A stretch of 64,000 nucleotides of DNA, taken from NCBI GenBank assembly GCA_035267785.1, contig DATFLL010000108.1, forward strand, positions 9,640 through 73,639. The letters run 5' to 3'. Source of the stretch: DATFLL01 sp035267785 (GTDB lineage Bacteria > Pseudomonadota > Gammaproteobacteria > DATFLL01). The notes under the pieces were generated by a model. That model saw nothing but the letters and a program-made list of their open reading frames with translations. It made no database searches and was not told where the DNA came from. The position numbers were made by a program, and so were the translations under genes. Positions 54,912 through 63,654 of the stretch are shown here, in pieces (positions within the stretch are counted from its first letter, which is position 1; every line of letters begins with the position of its first letter).

Positions 54912-55637
54912 TCAACGTCCGGGGCGTTCCGGGCGAGGCGGGCGCTCAGGCAGGCTGGGCCGCTCCGGACGCGTTGGCCGCATTGGACGATCCGGCCGCT
55001 GCATGTGGTTGCCCATGGCCGCCTGTCCCGGATGGTCCGACGGGCCCGAATGCTGCGGATGCGCAGCGTTCGACGAAACGCCGCCCTGGGCGGAATGCAG
55101 CTGGCCGTTCACCGAACGCAGGGAGCTAATGACGGTTCCCAGATTCACGCCCAGGTTTTGGGCGATCATGCCCCAACCCGTGTGGTCGGCCCGTTGATTC
55201 AATATAGACGTCAACGCATCGCTGAGCTGCGCGTTGGTGGGGTTGGTGATTCCTTGCTGGCTCAGCGAGGCTTGCGCCAGCGCCAGGGAGATATACACGT
55301 TGCCCCAGCCCATACCGCGGGTGGACGGCGTAATGGTCGTGGTGGTCGGACTGCCATCGGGTCCCGTTCCGTTGAGTACAATCGGCTCACCCGTGCGCAG
55401 TCCGGAGGCGAGGGCCTGGGCGTTTTCCTCAGAGCCGGCCAGATCGCTGAACGTCGAGACTATCTGCGAGTTCACCTGCTGGGCACCCTGGCCGTCCGCG
55501 GCCGCGTCGAGTTGCGCGCGCTGGGTGTCGAGGCTCGTGTTGTCGCCGCTGGTGCTCGCCAGTGCGGGCGTCGCCGCGACGGCGAGCAGCGCAAGAACGC
55601 CCAATACATTCGATAACGGTATGCTTGAATTTCTCAT
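54912..55637 (-). CDS. secreted protein of unknown function with Arg/Pro-rich tail
   Basis: A 241-residue exported protein: signal peptide (cleavage after ALA, residue 27), then two related GWG segments (MGWGNVYISLALAQASL and TGWGMIAQNLGVNLG, about residues 108 and 152). A C-terminal tail from about 212 is built of RP-repeats (RPDRPMRPTRPERP and similar). Start ATG 55637 has GAGGAGG eight bases before it. Same transcript as the following beta-barrel gene. Not assigned to a named family. Confidence 0.75.
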   Translation of the reverse strand: MRNSSIPLSNVLGVLALLAVAATPALASTSGDNTSLDTQRAQLDAAADGQGAQQVNSQIVSTFSDLAGSEENAQALASGLRTGEPIVLNGTGPDGSPTTTTITPSTRGMGWGNVYISLALAQASLSQQGITNPTNAQLSDALTSILNQRADHTGWGMIAQNLGVNLGTVISSLRSVNGQLHSAQGGVSSNAAHPQHSGPSDHPGQAAMGNHMQRPDRPMRPTRPERPSLPERPPRPERPGR

Positions 55638-55980
55638 GACGGGGTCCTCCTCGGCGAAAAGCCATTGTTCCGCGAAGGGGTATTCCGCGGTGATGAGTGG
55701 ACAGCAGGATAACGCTGCGAGCCAGGCGTACTGTGATGCCGGTAGCAGCGCCGGCAATCTCCCCTTCGGGACGAATACACCGCATCGTGCGAGTTGGCCG
55801 GTGTGTTACAGGTGACCACAAACGGCCCGGCCCGGTTCCATCGACCCTGCGCCGCTGTGAACTACCTCTCAACTCCATCTCCCAAATGGGCAGGCGCCTT
55901 CGCGGGCTCGTTGTGTCACACTGACCTTCCTGACCGGTGCGTACCGCGTTCCCGGTTCACCGCAGAGGGGGAGAATCACC
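55638..55980. other. 343-bp divergent intergenic region
   Basis: No credible gene. It contains the two divergent promoters and ribosome sites, and a GCCGG/CCGGC hairpin near 55738-55756 on the leader of the minus-strand gene. No clear -35/-10 pair or known riboswitch was recognised. Confidence 0.5.
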
Positions 55981-56280
55981 GTGAGCGACGAGACACTCTC
56001 CAAAGAGGCGCAGGTGCTGCGCATGGTCAAGCGCGTCCTGACCGATATCGCCAAGGACACGTCCACTGCGCCCGGACTCAAGCACCCGCTGTCCGACACT
56101 ACCATCCAGGGGATTCGCGACTGCCTGTCGCTTATCAGCGCCCGCGAGCTCGAGCTGGCCGAGGAGGCGGGCAAGCCGCTGAATATGCGCCCGCGCTTTA
56201 CCGACGAGCCTAAGGCGTCAGTCGTCGTGCCAATTGATAAGATAGGCCGGCGCAAGGGCAACGATGCCGATTCCGACTGA
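55981..56280 (+). CDS. conserved hypothetical protein upstream of mnmG
   Basis: A 99-residue, mostly helical, charged cytosolic protein with no signal peptide. It begins with GTG after a strong AGGGGGAG ribosome site. LKHPLSDTTIQGIRDCLSLI and ARELELAEEAGKP are the conserved-looking blocks. Its place beside mnmG/rsmG/parAB suggests a housekeeping link. I do not recognise a defined family. Confidence 0.75.
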   Translation: MSDETLSKEAQVLRMVKRVLTDIAKDTSTAPGLKHPLSDTTIQGIRDCLSLISARELELAEEAGKPLNMRPRFTDEPKASVVVPIDKIGRRKGNDADSD

Positions 56281-56363
56281 CAGTGCTTCCGCGCGCGCCC
56301 GCCGCGGCATACAATAATAGGCTTTCTCCCTAACTTTTGGTCCGCGGACCGAACGGCTCAGCC

Positions 56364-58256
56364 ATGCACTATCAGGACAGCTACGATGTGATCGTCGTCG
56401 GCGGCGGTCACGCCGGCACCGAGGCGGCGCTGGCTGCCGCGCGTACCGGTGCCCGCACGCTGCTGCTCACGCACAACATCGAGACGCTGGGCCAGATGAG
56501 CTGCAACCCAGCCATCGGCGGCATCGGCAAGGGCCATCTGGTCAAGGAGATCGACGCGCTCGGCGGGCTGATGGCGCGCGCCGCGGACCGTGCCGGGATC
56601 CAGTTTCGCACCCTCAACGCCCGCAAGGGCCCCGCCGTGCGCGCCACCCGCGCCCAGGCCGACCGCGTGCTCTATCGCCAGGCGGTCCGCGCGGCCCTGG
56701 AGTCCGAGCGCAACCTGACCCTGTTCCAGCAGGCCGTCGACGATCTCGTCGTCGAGGGCGAGCGCGTCACCGGCGTGGTCACCCAAATGGGCCTGCGTTT
56801 CGCCGCGCCGGCGGTGGTGCTGACCGTCGGCACCTTCCTCGGCGGGCGCATCCACATTGGCCTGGACAACTATGCCGGCGGTCGCGCCGGCGACCCGCCG
56901 GCCAACGCCCTGGCCGGACGCCTGCGCGAGCTGCCGTTTCGGGTCGAGCGCCTCAAGACCGGCACGCCGCCGCGTATCGACGGCAAGACCATCGACTACT
57001 CGCACCTCGAGGCGCAGCCCGGCGACGAGCCGGTGCCGGTGTTCTCCTATCTCGGTTCGCCCGCCGAGCACCCGCGCCAGGTGGTCTGCCATATCACCTA
57101 TACCAACGAGCGCACCCACGACCTCATCCGCGCCGGCCTGGATCGCTCGCCGATGTACAGCGGCGTCATCGAGGGCGCGGGACCGCGTTACTGCCCGTCC
57201 ATCGAGGACAAGGTGGTGCGTTTTGCCGACAAGACCTCGCACCAGATCTTCGTGGAGCCCGAGGGTCTCGACACCGCCGAGGTCTACCCCAACGGCATCT
57301 CGACCAGTCTGCCCTTCGACGTGCAGCTCGCCCTGGTGCGCTCGATCCCGGGCCTGGAGCGCGCCCACATCACGCGCCCGGGCTCTGCCATCGAGTACGA
57401 CTACTTCGACCCGCGCGACCTGAAGGCCTCGCTGGAGACGAAGTTCATCGCGGGCCTGTTCTTCGCCGGTCAGATCAACGGCACCACCGGCTACGAGGAG
57501 GCGGCCGCCCAGGGACTGCTGGCCGGGCTCAACGCGGCGCTCGCGGTCCAGGGACGGGAGGCCTGGTCGCCCCGCCGCGACGAGGCCTATCTGGGCGTGC
57601 TGGTCGACGACCTCATCACCCGCGGGACCAACGAGCCCTATCGTATGTTCACCAGCCGTGCCGAGTACCGCCTGCTGCTGCGCGAGGACAACGCCGACCT
57701 GCGCCTGACGCCGAAGGGCCGCGAGCTCGGCCTGGTCGACGATACGCGCTGGGCCGCGTTCGAGGCCAAGCGCGAGGCGGTCGAGCGCGAAAGCCAGCGC
57801 CTGCGCGAGACCTGGCTGCGCCCCGAGACCCTGCCCGCCGCCGAGGCCGAGCGGGTGCTCGGCGGCCCCCTGGGACGCGAGGCCCGGTTGATGGACCTGC
57901 TGCGCCGGCCCGACGTCTCCTACGCGGCCCTGATGAGCCTGCCGGGCGCCGGTGAGGCGGTGGCAGAACCCAAGGTCGCCGAGCAGGTCGAGGTCCAGGC
58001 GAAGTACGCCGGCTATATCGAACGCCAGCACGAGGAGATCGCCCGCCAGCGCCGCCACGAGGAGACGCGTCTGCCGACCGACCTGGACTACGCCCAGGTC
58101 ACCGGCCTGTCGGCCGAGGTGCGCGAGAAGCTCGCCCGCCTGCGCCCGGAGACGCTGGGCCAGGCCGCGCGCGTACCGGGCGTCACCCCGGCGGCCATCT
58201 CGCTGCTGCTGGTCCACCTGAAAAAACGCGATCCGGCGCGGCGCCGCCGTGCTTGA
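56364..58256 (+). CDS. mnmG: tRNA uridine-5-carboxymethylaminomethyl modification enzyme MnmG
   Basis: A 630-residue FAD enzyme, partner of MnmE. The FAD motif is VIVVGGGHAGTEAALAAAR. MSCNPAIGGIGKGHLVKEID, GLDNYAGGRAGDPPA and the C-terminal MnmE/tRNA-binding helices (KYAGYIERQ, LDYAQVTGLSAEVREKL) are all present. ATG 56364 gives the family length (E. coli 629). A longer in-frame start has no support. Confidence 0.97.
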   Translation: MHYQDSYDVIVVGGGHAGTEAALAAARTGARTLLLTHNIETLGQMSCNPAIGGIGKGHLVKEIDALGGLMARAADRAGIQFRTLNARKGPAVRATRAQADRVLYRQAVRAALESERNLTLFQQAVDDLVVEGERVTGVVTQMGLRFAAPAVVLTVGTFLGGRIHIGLDNYAGGRAGDPPANALAGRLRELPFRVERLKTGTPPRIDGKTIDYSHLEAQPGDEPVPVFSYLGSPAEHPRQVVCHITYTNERTHDLIRAGLDRSPMYSGVIEGAGPRYCPSIEDKVVRFADKTSHQIFVEPEGLDTAEVYPNGISTSLPFDVQLALVRSIPGLERAHITRPGSAIEYDYFDPRDLKASLETKFIAGLFFAGQINGTTGYEEAAAQGLLAGLNAALAVQGREAWSPRRDEAYLGVLVDDLITRGTNEPYRMFTSRAEYRLLLREDNADLRLTPKGRELGLVDDTRWAAFEAKREAVERESQRLRETWLRPETLPAAEAERVLGGPLGREARLMDLLRRPDVSYAALMSLPGAGEAVAEPKVAEQVEVQAKYAGYIERQHEEIARQRRHEETRLPTDLDYAQVTGLSAEVREKLARLRPETLGQAARVPGVTPAAISLLLVHLKKRDPARRRRA

Positions 58257-58277
58257 GCCGACCGGATAGGCCGGCCC

Positions 58278-58901
58278 ATGGACCTCGGCCGATCCCTGGA
58301 CGAGGGGCTCGCGGCGCTGGGGCTCGACCTGCCCGTGCCGGTGCGCGAGCGGTTGCTCGACTACGTCGCCTTGCTGGCCAAGTGGAACCGCGTCTACAAC
58401 CTGACCGCGGTGCGCCGCCCGGAGCAGATGATCGCGCGCCACCTGCTGGACAGTCTGGCCGTGCTGCCCTATCTGCGGCCCACGCGCATTCTCGATGTCG
58501 GCAGCGGCGCGGGCCTGCCCGGCATCCCGCTCGCCCTGGCGCGCGAGGACTGCTCGTTCGTGCTGCTCGACAGCAACCGCAAGAAAACGCGCTTCATGAC
58601 TCAGGCCGCGGCGGAATTGGGGCTGGAGAACGTGGAAGTGGTCACTGCGCGCATTGCGGACTACCGCCCCGCGACGCCGTTCGACACGATTGTCTCCCGG
58701 GCCTACGCCAGCCTCGATGAGCTGGTGAGCGCCGCATGCGGGGCCTGCGCGCCCGACGGCGTGTTCCTTATTATGAAGGGCGTCTACCCCCTGGCGGAGC
58801 TGGACGCCCTGCCCGCGGGCTTTGCGGTCGAGGGGGTCCATCGCCTGCACGTGCCCGGGCTCGACGCCGAACGCCATGTGGTCGTGGTACGGCCCACGTA
58901 G
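58278..58901 (+). CDS. rsmG: 16S rRNA (guanine(527)-N7)-methyltransferase
   Basis: A 207-residue methyltransferase using S-adenosylmethionine. The cofactor motif is ILDVGSGAGLPGIPLA; KWNRVYNLTAVR at residues about 37-48 and IVSRAYASLDEL are RsmG signatures. Follows mnmG by 21 bp, standard order. Its loss in other bacteria gives low-level streptomycin resistance. Confidence 0.96.
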   Translation: MDLGRSLDEGLAALGLDLPVPVRERLLDYVALLAKWNRVYNLTAVRRPEQMIARHLLDSLAVLPYLRPTRILDVGSGAGLPGIPLALAREDCSFVLLDSNRKKTRFMTQAAAELGLENVEVVTARIADYRPATPFDTIVSRAYASLDELVSAACGACAPDGVFLIMKGVYPLAELDALPAGFAVEGVHRLHVPGLDAERHVVVVRPT

Positions 58902-58989
58902 CCGGCCAGGGTGTTATAGTTCAGACATACCGTCGGGACCGGGGACGGAGCCCCCCCGGAACGATCCCCGGAGCTATCGAGGAACAGCC

Positions 58990-59811
58990 ATGGGCAGGAC
59001 CATCGCGGTCGCGAACCAGAAGGGTGGGGTCGGAAAGACCACGACCTGCATCAACCTTGCCGCCTCACTGGCCGCCACCAAGCGCCGCATTCTGCTGGTC
59101 GACATGGACCCGCAGGGGAATGCCACCATGGGCAGCGGCGTGGACAAGGCGACGCTGGAGGCCACCACGTATGACGTGATGATGGGCGAGAAGGATGCTG
59201 CGGACGTCGTTTTGCATCTCGACGCTGTGGGCTACGACCTGCTGCCCACCAACAGCGATCTGACCGCCGCCGAGGTCTCCCTGCTCGAGCTGCCCCAGCG
59301 CGAGCGGCGCCTGCGCCAGGCCCTGGCGGGCGTGCGCGATCGCTACGAATACATCCTGGTCGACTGTCCGCCCTCGCTGAACATGCTCACGGTCAATGCC
59401 CTCGTGGCCGCGGACTCCGTGCTGATCCCGATGCAGTGCGAGTACTATGCCCTGGAGGGGCTGTCCGCCCTGCTCGAGACCGTCGATCAGATCCGCCAGT
59501 ACGTCAATCCGGGGCTCAAGCTGGAGGGCCTGCTGCGCACCATGTTCGATCCGCGCAACAACTTGTCCAACGACGTCTCGGGCCAGTTGATCATGCACTT
59601 CGACGACAAGGTGTACCGCACCATCATCCCGCGCAACGTGCGCCTGGCCGAGGCGCCGAGTCACGGCATGCCGGTGTTGGGCTATGATCGCACCTCGCGC
59701 GGGGCCTTGGCCTATCTGGCGCTGGCCGGCGAGATCCTGCGCCGCGATTCCAAGGCGCCGCCCCCGGGCGCCCCGCCGGGGGGCGCCTTCGAGCAGCCCG
59801 CGACGGCTTGA
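58990..59811 (+). CDS. parA: chromosome partitioning ATPase ParA
   Basis: A 273-residue Walker-type ATPase of the ParA/Soj class. The deviant Walker A is QKGGVGKTTTCINLA, the A' motif is LLVDMDPQGNA, and Walker B is ILVDCPPSL. It moves ParB-parS complexes along the nucleoid. The start at 58990 directly precedes the first strand; the longer open frame overlaps rsmG in another frame. Its C-terminal tail is Pro/Gly-rich. Confidence 0.96.
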   Translation: MGRTIAVANQKGGVGKTTTCINLAASLAATKRRILLVDMDPQGNATMGSGVDKATLEATTYDVMMGEKDAADVVLHLDAVGYDLLPTNSDLTAAEVSLLELPQRERRLRQALAGVRDRYEYILVDCPPSLNMLTVNALVAADSVLIPMQCEYYALEGLSALLETVDQIRQYVNPGLKLEGLLRTMFDPRNNLSNDVSGQLIMHFDDKVYRTIIPRNVRLAEAPSHGMPVLGYDRTSRGALAYLALAGEILRRDSKAPPPGAPPGGAFEQPATA

Positions 59812-59862
59812 ATTTCGACCGGCAGCGGTCGAACGTGTTGCTAAGTGAACTGAAGGTGTGAG

Positions 59863-60756
59863 ATGGCGGTAAAGAAACCCGGTCTGGGTCGTGGTCTGGA
59901 CGCGCTGCTCGGCGGCGCCAAGTCCTATGAGGGCGGGGCCGAGGCGGGTCAATCCGGCGCCGCGGAGTCCGAGGCCGAAGGCGCGCTGCGCAATCTGCCC
60001 GTCGATATGATCCAGCGCGGCAAGTACCAGCCGCGCCTCGACATGCACCCCGACACCCTCCAGGAGCTGGCCGATTCGATCAGCGCCCAGGGGGTCGTCC
60101 AGCCGATCGTCGTGCGCCCCATCGGCGAGCCCGGGCGATTCGAGATCATCGCCGGCGAGCGCCGCTGGCGAGCCGCCCAGCTGGCGGGCCTGCACGAGAT
60201 CCCCGCCGTAGTGCGCGATGTGCCCGACCGCGCCGCCATCGCCATGGCGCTGATCGAAAACATCCAGCGTGAGGAGCTCAATCCCATGGAGGAGGCCGCG
60301 GCGCTGCAGCGGCTCATCGATGAGTTCGCACTCACTCACCAACAGGCGGCCGAGGCCGTGGGCCGCTCGCGCGCGGCGGTGTCCAATCTGCTGCGCCTGT
60401 TGACCCTGGCCGCAGAGGTCAGGTCTCTGGTCGAAAAGGGCGAGCTGGAGATGGGCCACGCGCGTGCCCTGCTGGCCCTGGAGGGTGACGCCCAGGTGCG
60501 CGCCGCCCGGGAGGTCGTTGCGAAGGGTCTGTCCGTGCGGGAGACCGAGCAGCTCGTGCGCCGGCTCCAGCAGCCGGTCAAGCCCAAGCCCACCTCCACC
60601 GAAGTGGACCCGGATGTGCGCCGGCTGCAGGAGGAGCTCGGCGAGCGCCTCGGAGCCAAGGTGCAGTTCCAGCAGGGCAACAAGGGCAAGGGTAAGCTCA
60701 TCATCCACTACAACTCGCTCGACGAGCTCGACGGGATCCTCGGCCACATCAAGTGA
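59863..60756 (+). CDS. parB: chromosome partitioning protein ParB
   Basis: A 297-residue CTPase and parS-binding clamp. The N-terminus KKPGLGRGLDALLGG binds ParA; the CTP-binding segment includes GERRWRAAQLAG and ENIQREELNPMEEA; the HTH is LTHQQAAEAVGRSRAAVSNLLRLL. The C-terminal dimerisation domain is present. Exact binding sites lie in recF. Follows parA by 51 bp. Confidence 0.96.
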   Translation: MAVKKPGLGRGLDALLGGAKSYEGGAEAGQSGAAESEAEGALRNLPVDMIQRGKYQPRLDMHPDTLQELADSISAQGVVQPIVVRPIGEPGRFEIIAGERRWRAAQLAGLHEIPAVVRDVPDRAAIAMALIENIQREELNPMEEAAALQRLIDEFALTHQQAAEAVGRSRAAVSNLLRLLTLAAEVRSLVEKGELEMGHARALLALEGDAQVRAAREVVAKGLSVRETEQLVRRLQQPVKPKPTSTEVDPDVRRLQEELGERLGAKVQFQQGNKGKGKLIIHYNSLDELDGILGHIK

Positions 60757-60831
60757 GTTTGGGGTATTTCCACCGATGCCCCGCCGCGGCGCCGATTTTT
60801 TTGCTCATAACCGGTTTTTATCGGGCCATCA

Positions 60832-60860
60832 TTGACCGTTCCTCGCGGAATCTTTATACT
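60832..60860 (+). promoter_or_regulatory. sigma-70 promoter of the atp operon
   Basis: TTGACC-N17-TATACT, a near-consensus promoter ending 99 bp before atpI. The spacer 60757-60959 otherwise holds a T-rich tract after a GC-rich stretch (60784-60802) that may weakly terminate parAB. Confidence 0.8.
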
Positions 60861-60959
60861 TCGCGGCCCTAATGACGTGCCTTTTTTGCGGGCCCGACGG
60901 GTGTGGTCGGGCGGCGCGCGAGGCACCCCCACGACCGGAACGTCACCAAAGCGAGACAC

Positions 60960-61358
60960 ATGAGCTATGCGGCCCAGGTCCTTCGCAGAGCGTTGCGAAG
61001 GCTCGTGATCGTCCAGGCCCTGCTCGTGTTGGCCGCGGCCGCCGTCTACGTCTTGGGCTTCCGCCACGGCCTGCCCGGGGGGGCTGCCGTGCTCTACGGG
61101 GGCGGTATCGCTTTGATCAGCACGTTCATCAGCGCCTGGCGGTTGCTGCGCGCCACCGAGGTGGCCGGCGCCAGCGCCACGCGCGGCATGGCAGAACTCT
61201 ATATCGGCGCCGCGATGCGGTTCGTCTCGGTCCTGGCCCTGATGGGCGTGGGTATCGCGGCGCTGAAGCTGGACCCCTTGGCGATCATCGTGGGCTTCGC
61301 GGTGGCGCAGCTGGGCTACCTGTTCAATCGGGTGCCCACGGATGCCGGGCACCAGTAA
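60960..61358 (+). CDS. atpI: ATP synthase subunit I
   Basis: A 132-residue inner-membrane protein with four hydrophobic segments, the AtpI family that helps assemble the c-ring. Sequence similarity in this family is low, so the call rests on topology, length and being first in the atp operon. ATG 60960 is used. Confidence 0.85.
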   Translation: MSYAAQVLRRALRRLVIVQALLVLAAAAVYVLGFRHGLPGGAAVLYGGGIALISTFISAWRLLRATEVAGASATRGMAELYIGAAMRFVSVLALMGVGIAALKLDPLAIIVGFAVAQLGYLFNRVPTDAGHQ

Positions 61359-61391
61359 CAGAATTTTTTATGTCTTTGGGAGTAACTCAAC

Positions 61392-62189
61392 GTGGCTGGG
61401 GAAGCACCAACTTCGGGCGAGTATATACAGCACCACCTTCATAACTGGGAGATTGGCCACGGGTTCTGGACCCTCAAGCTCGACACCCTCAGCATCAGCA
61501 TCCTGCTCGGCGCACTGCTGGTGTACATCGGCTGGCGCATCGGCCGCCGACTGCAGACGGAGGCCCCCTCCGGCCTGCAGCTGTGGATCGAGGCCATCGT
61601 CGAATTCGTCGACACCCAAATCAAGGACATCTTTCCCAGCCGCGATCGTCTGATCGGCCCGCTGGCGCTCACCATCTTCACCTGGGTGTTCCTGATGAAC
61701 GCCATGGACCTGGTGCCCGTCGACTTGCTGCCCTGGGTGGCGCACGAGGCCGGCGCCGGCGCGTTCCGCGCGGTGCCCACCACCGAGCTCGATACCACCT
61801 TCGCGATGGCGCTGACCGTCTTCGGCCTCATTATCGCCTACAACATCCGCATCAAGGGGCCCATCGGCTACTTGAAGACGTTCCTGCTGCACCCGTTCGG
61901 CAAGTACCTCTTCCCGGTCAACATCGTCATGACCGCCATCGAGGAAGTCGCCAAACCCGTCAGCCTGGCCCTGCGTCTGTTCGGCAACATGTTCGCCGGC
62001 GAGCTGCTGTTCATGCTGATCGCCCTGCTCTCGCTCGGCGGCTTCGGCATCGCCTGGTTCCCGCAGCTGGCGCTCGGCATGGCCTGGGCCATATTCCATA
62101 TTCTTGTCATCAGTCTGCAGGCCTTCATCTTCATGCTGCTGACCATCGTCTACCTGGGTATGGCCAGTGCCGACCTGGAAGAACACTGA
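61392..62189 (+). CDS. atpB: F0F1 ATP synthase subunit a
   Basis: A 265-residue polytopic stator subunit forming the proton half-channels. The essential arginine is in LALRLFGNMFAGELL. Start is GTG 61392 with GGGAG nine bases upstream; the nearby ATG at 61370 is out of frame. Gene order atpIBEFHA is standard. Confidence 0.95.
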   Translation: MAGEAPTSGEYIQHHLHNWEIGHGFWTLKLDTLSISILLGALLVYIGWRIGRRLQTEAPSGLQLWIEAIVEFVDTQIKDIFPSRDRLIGPLALTIFTWVFLMNAMDLVPVDLLPWVAHEAGAGAFRAVPTTELDTTFAMALTVFGLIIAYNIRIKGPIGYLKTFLLHPFGKYLFPVNIVMTAIEEVAKPVSLALRLFGNMFAGELLFMLIALLSLGGFGIAWFPQLALGMAWAIFHILVISLQAFIFMLLTIVYLGMASADLEEH

Positions 62190-62258
62190 TTTTGAGCGTC
62201 ACCGAAATTTTCGATTTTGCTTTTTGACTTTTAAAACTTTGACTTCAAGGAGACACAC

Positions 62259-62543
62259 ATGAGCCCCGAACTGCTTGCATCCATCTACTCCTCCACCGCC
62301 ATCGGCGTGGGCATCATCCTGGCCGCCGCCGGTCTGGGTTCGGCCCTGGGCTGGGGCATGATCTGCTCCAAGTACATCGAGGGTATCGCCCGCCAGCCGG
62401 AGATGCGCCCGCAGCTGATGGGTCAGATGCTGTTCACCGGCGGTCTGATGGAGGCCTTCCCGATGATCATCCTGGGTATGGCCATGTGGTTCGTCTTCGC
62501 CAACCCCTTCGCCGGTGCCGTCAAGAGCGCCGTCGGCGGCTGA
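62259..62543 (+). CDS. atpE: F0F1 ATP synthase subunit c
   Basis: A 94-residue hairpin of two membrane helices. The proton-carrying carboxylate is Glu65 in GGLMEAFPMI, with RQPEMR in the polar loop. The residues after Glu65 (Ala-Phe-Pro) lack the Ser/Thr ligands of sodium-binding rings, so it should be proton-driven. Confidence 0.95.
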   Translation: MSPELLASIYSSTAIGVGIILAAAGLGSALGWGMICSKYIEGIARQPEMRPQLMGQMLFTGGLMEAFPMIILGMAMWFVFANPFAGAVKSAVGG

Positions 62544-62608
62544 GCCATCGCGTTTCGGAAGCCATTACTACCGAACCGACATAGGCACAGCCTAAGAGGA
62601 GTTCAGAC

Positions 62609-63079
62609 GTGAACGTGACAGCAACGCTCTTCGGCCAGATCATCGTCTTCGCGCTGTTGATCTGGTTCATCAACCGGTTCCTCTGGGGCCCGTTGACCGG
62701 CGTCATGGAGGCCCGCAAAAAGCGCATCGCCGACGGTCTGGCCGCCGCCGAGCGCGGCAAGCACGAACAGGAGCTTGCCGAGCAGCGTGCCGCGGAGGTC
62801 CTGCACGAAGCCAAGGGGCGCGCCTCGGAGATCATCAATCAGGCGCAAAAGCGCGCCAATGAGATCGTCGAGGAGGCCAAAGACAACGCCCGTGCCGAGG
62901 CCGAGCGTCTGGTGGCCGCTGCCAATGCCGAGATCGAGCAGGAGACCAACCGGGCGCGCGAGGAGCTGCGCGGTCAGGTGGTCGAGCTCGCCGTCGCTGG
63001 CGCCTCCAAGGTCCTGAAGCGGGAGGTCGACGCCAAGGCGCACGACGAACTGCTCAAGGACCTCGTCGCCCAGATGTAA
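62609..63079 (+). CDS. atpF: F0F1 ATP synthase subunit b
   Basis: A 156-residue peripheral-stalk subunit: one N-terminal membrane helix (residues 5-25) then a long charged coiled coil. NVTATLFGQIIVFALLIWF is the typical start. GTG initiation codon with AGAGGAG upstream. Confidence 0.95.
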   Translation: MNVTATLFGQIIVFALLIWFINRFLWGPLTGVMEARKKRIADGLAAAERGKHEQELAEQRAAEVLHEAKGRASEIINQAQKRANEIVEEAKDNARAEAERLVAAANAEIEQETNRAREELRGQVVELAVAGASKVLKREVDAKAHDELLKDLVAQM

Positions 63080-63091
63080 AGGCCCGCCACC

Positions 63092-63628
63092 ATGGCAGAA
63101 AAAAGCACTATCGCACGCCCTTACGCGCAGGCCGTGTTCGAGCTGGCGCGCGAGACCAAGGCCCTGGCGCCCTGGTCCGACCAGCTCGCCTACGCCGGTG
63201 CCGTCGCCGCGGACCCCGCGATGCAGGCGCTGATCGGCAACCCCAGCATCGAGCGCGAACGTCTTGTCCAGTTGTTCCTGGACGTGTGCGCCGACAAGCT
63301 CGATGCCGCCGGCCAGAACTTCATCCGCCTGCTCGCCGAGAACAAGCGCCTGGAGCTGCTGCCCGAAATCGCCGAGGTCTACGAGGCCATGCGCGCCGAG
63401 CACGAAGGTTCGGTCGAGGCCGAGGTCATCACCGCCCTGCCGCTCGACGAGGCCCAGCAAAAGCAGCTTGCCGACAAGCTCAAGCAGCGCCTGGGCCGCG
63501 ACGTCGTGCTCAGCGTCAAGACCGACGAGTCTCTGCTGGGCGGCGCGATCGTTCGGGCCGACGACTTGGTCATCGACGGCACGGCCGCGGGACAACTCAC
63601 GCGCCTGGCCAACACCCTGCTGCACTGA
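63092..63628 (+). CDS. atpH: F0F1 ATP synthase subunit delta
   Basis: A 178-residue stator subunit linking b to the alpha3beta3 head. The N-terminal helical bundle starts TIARPYAQAVFELARE, and the C-terminal VKTDESLLGGAIVRADDLVIDGT is the family signature. Twelve bases after atpF. Confidence 0.95.
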   Translation: MAEKSTIARPYAQAVFELARETKALAPWSDQLAYAGAVAADPAMQALIGNPSIERERLVQLFLDVCADKLDAAGQNFIRLLAENKRLELLPEIAEVYEAMRAEHEGSVEAEVITALPLDEAQQKQLADKLKQRLGRDVVLSVKTDESLLGGAIVRADDLVIDGTAAGQLTRLANTLLH

Positions 63629-63654
63629 GCGGGCGTGCTAACGAGGATATCGAA

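Noticed and set aside
54914..55000. Short tandem-looking repeat that could be mistaken for a CRISPR or minisatellite
   Set aside because: It encodes the RP-repeat tail of the secreted protein in frame; units are irregular and there are no spacers.
55638..55980. Cyclic di-GMP riboswitch in the leader of the RP-tailed protein gene
   Set aside because: Only a simple GCCGG/CCGGC hairpin is present; the conserved GEMM core bases are absent.
56358..58877. 839-codon minus-strand frame
   Set aside because: Mirror frame of mnmG and rsmG, rich in Arg/Gln/Leu/Gly as typical for antisense of GC-rich genes.
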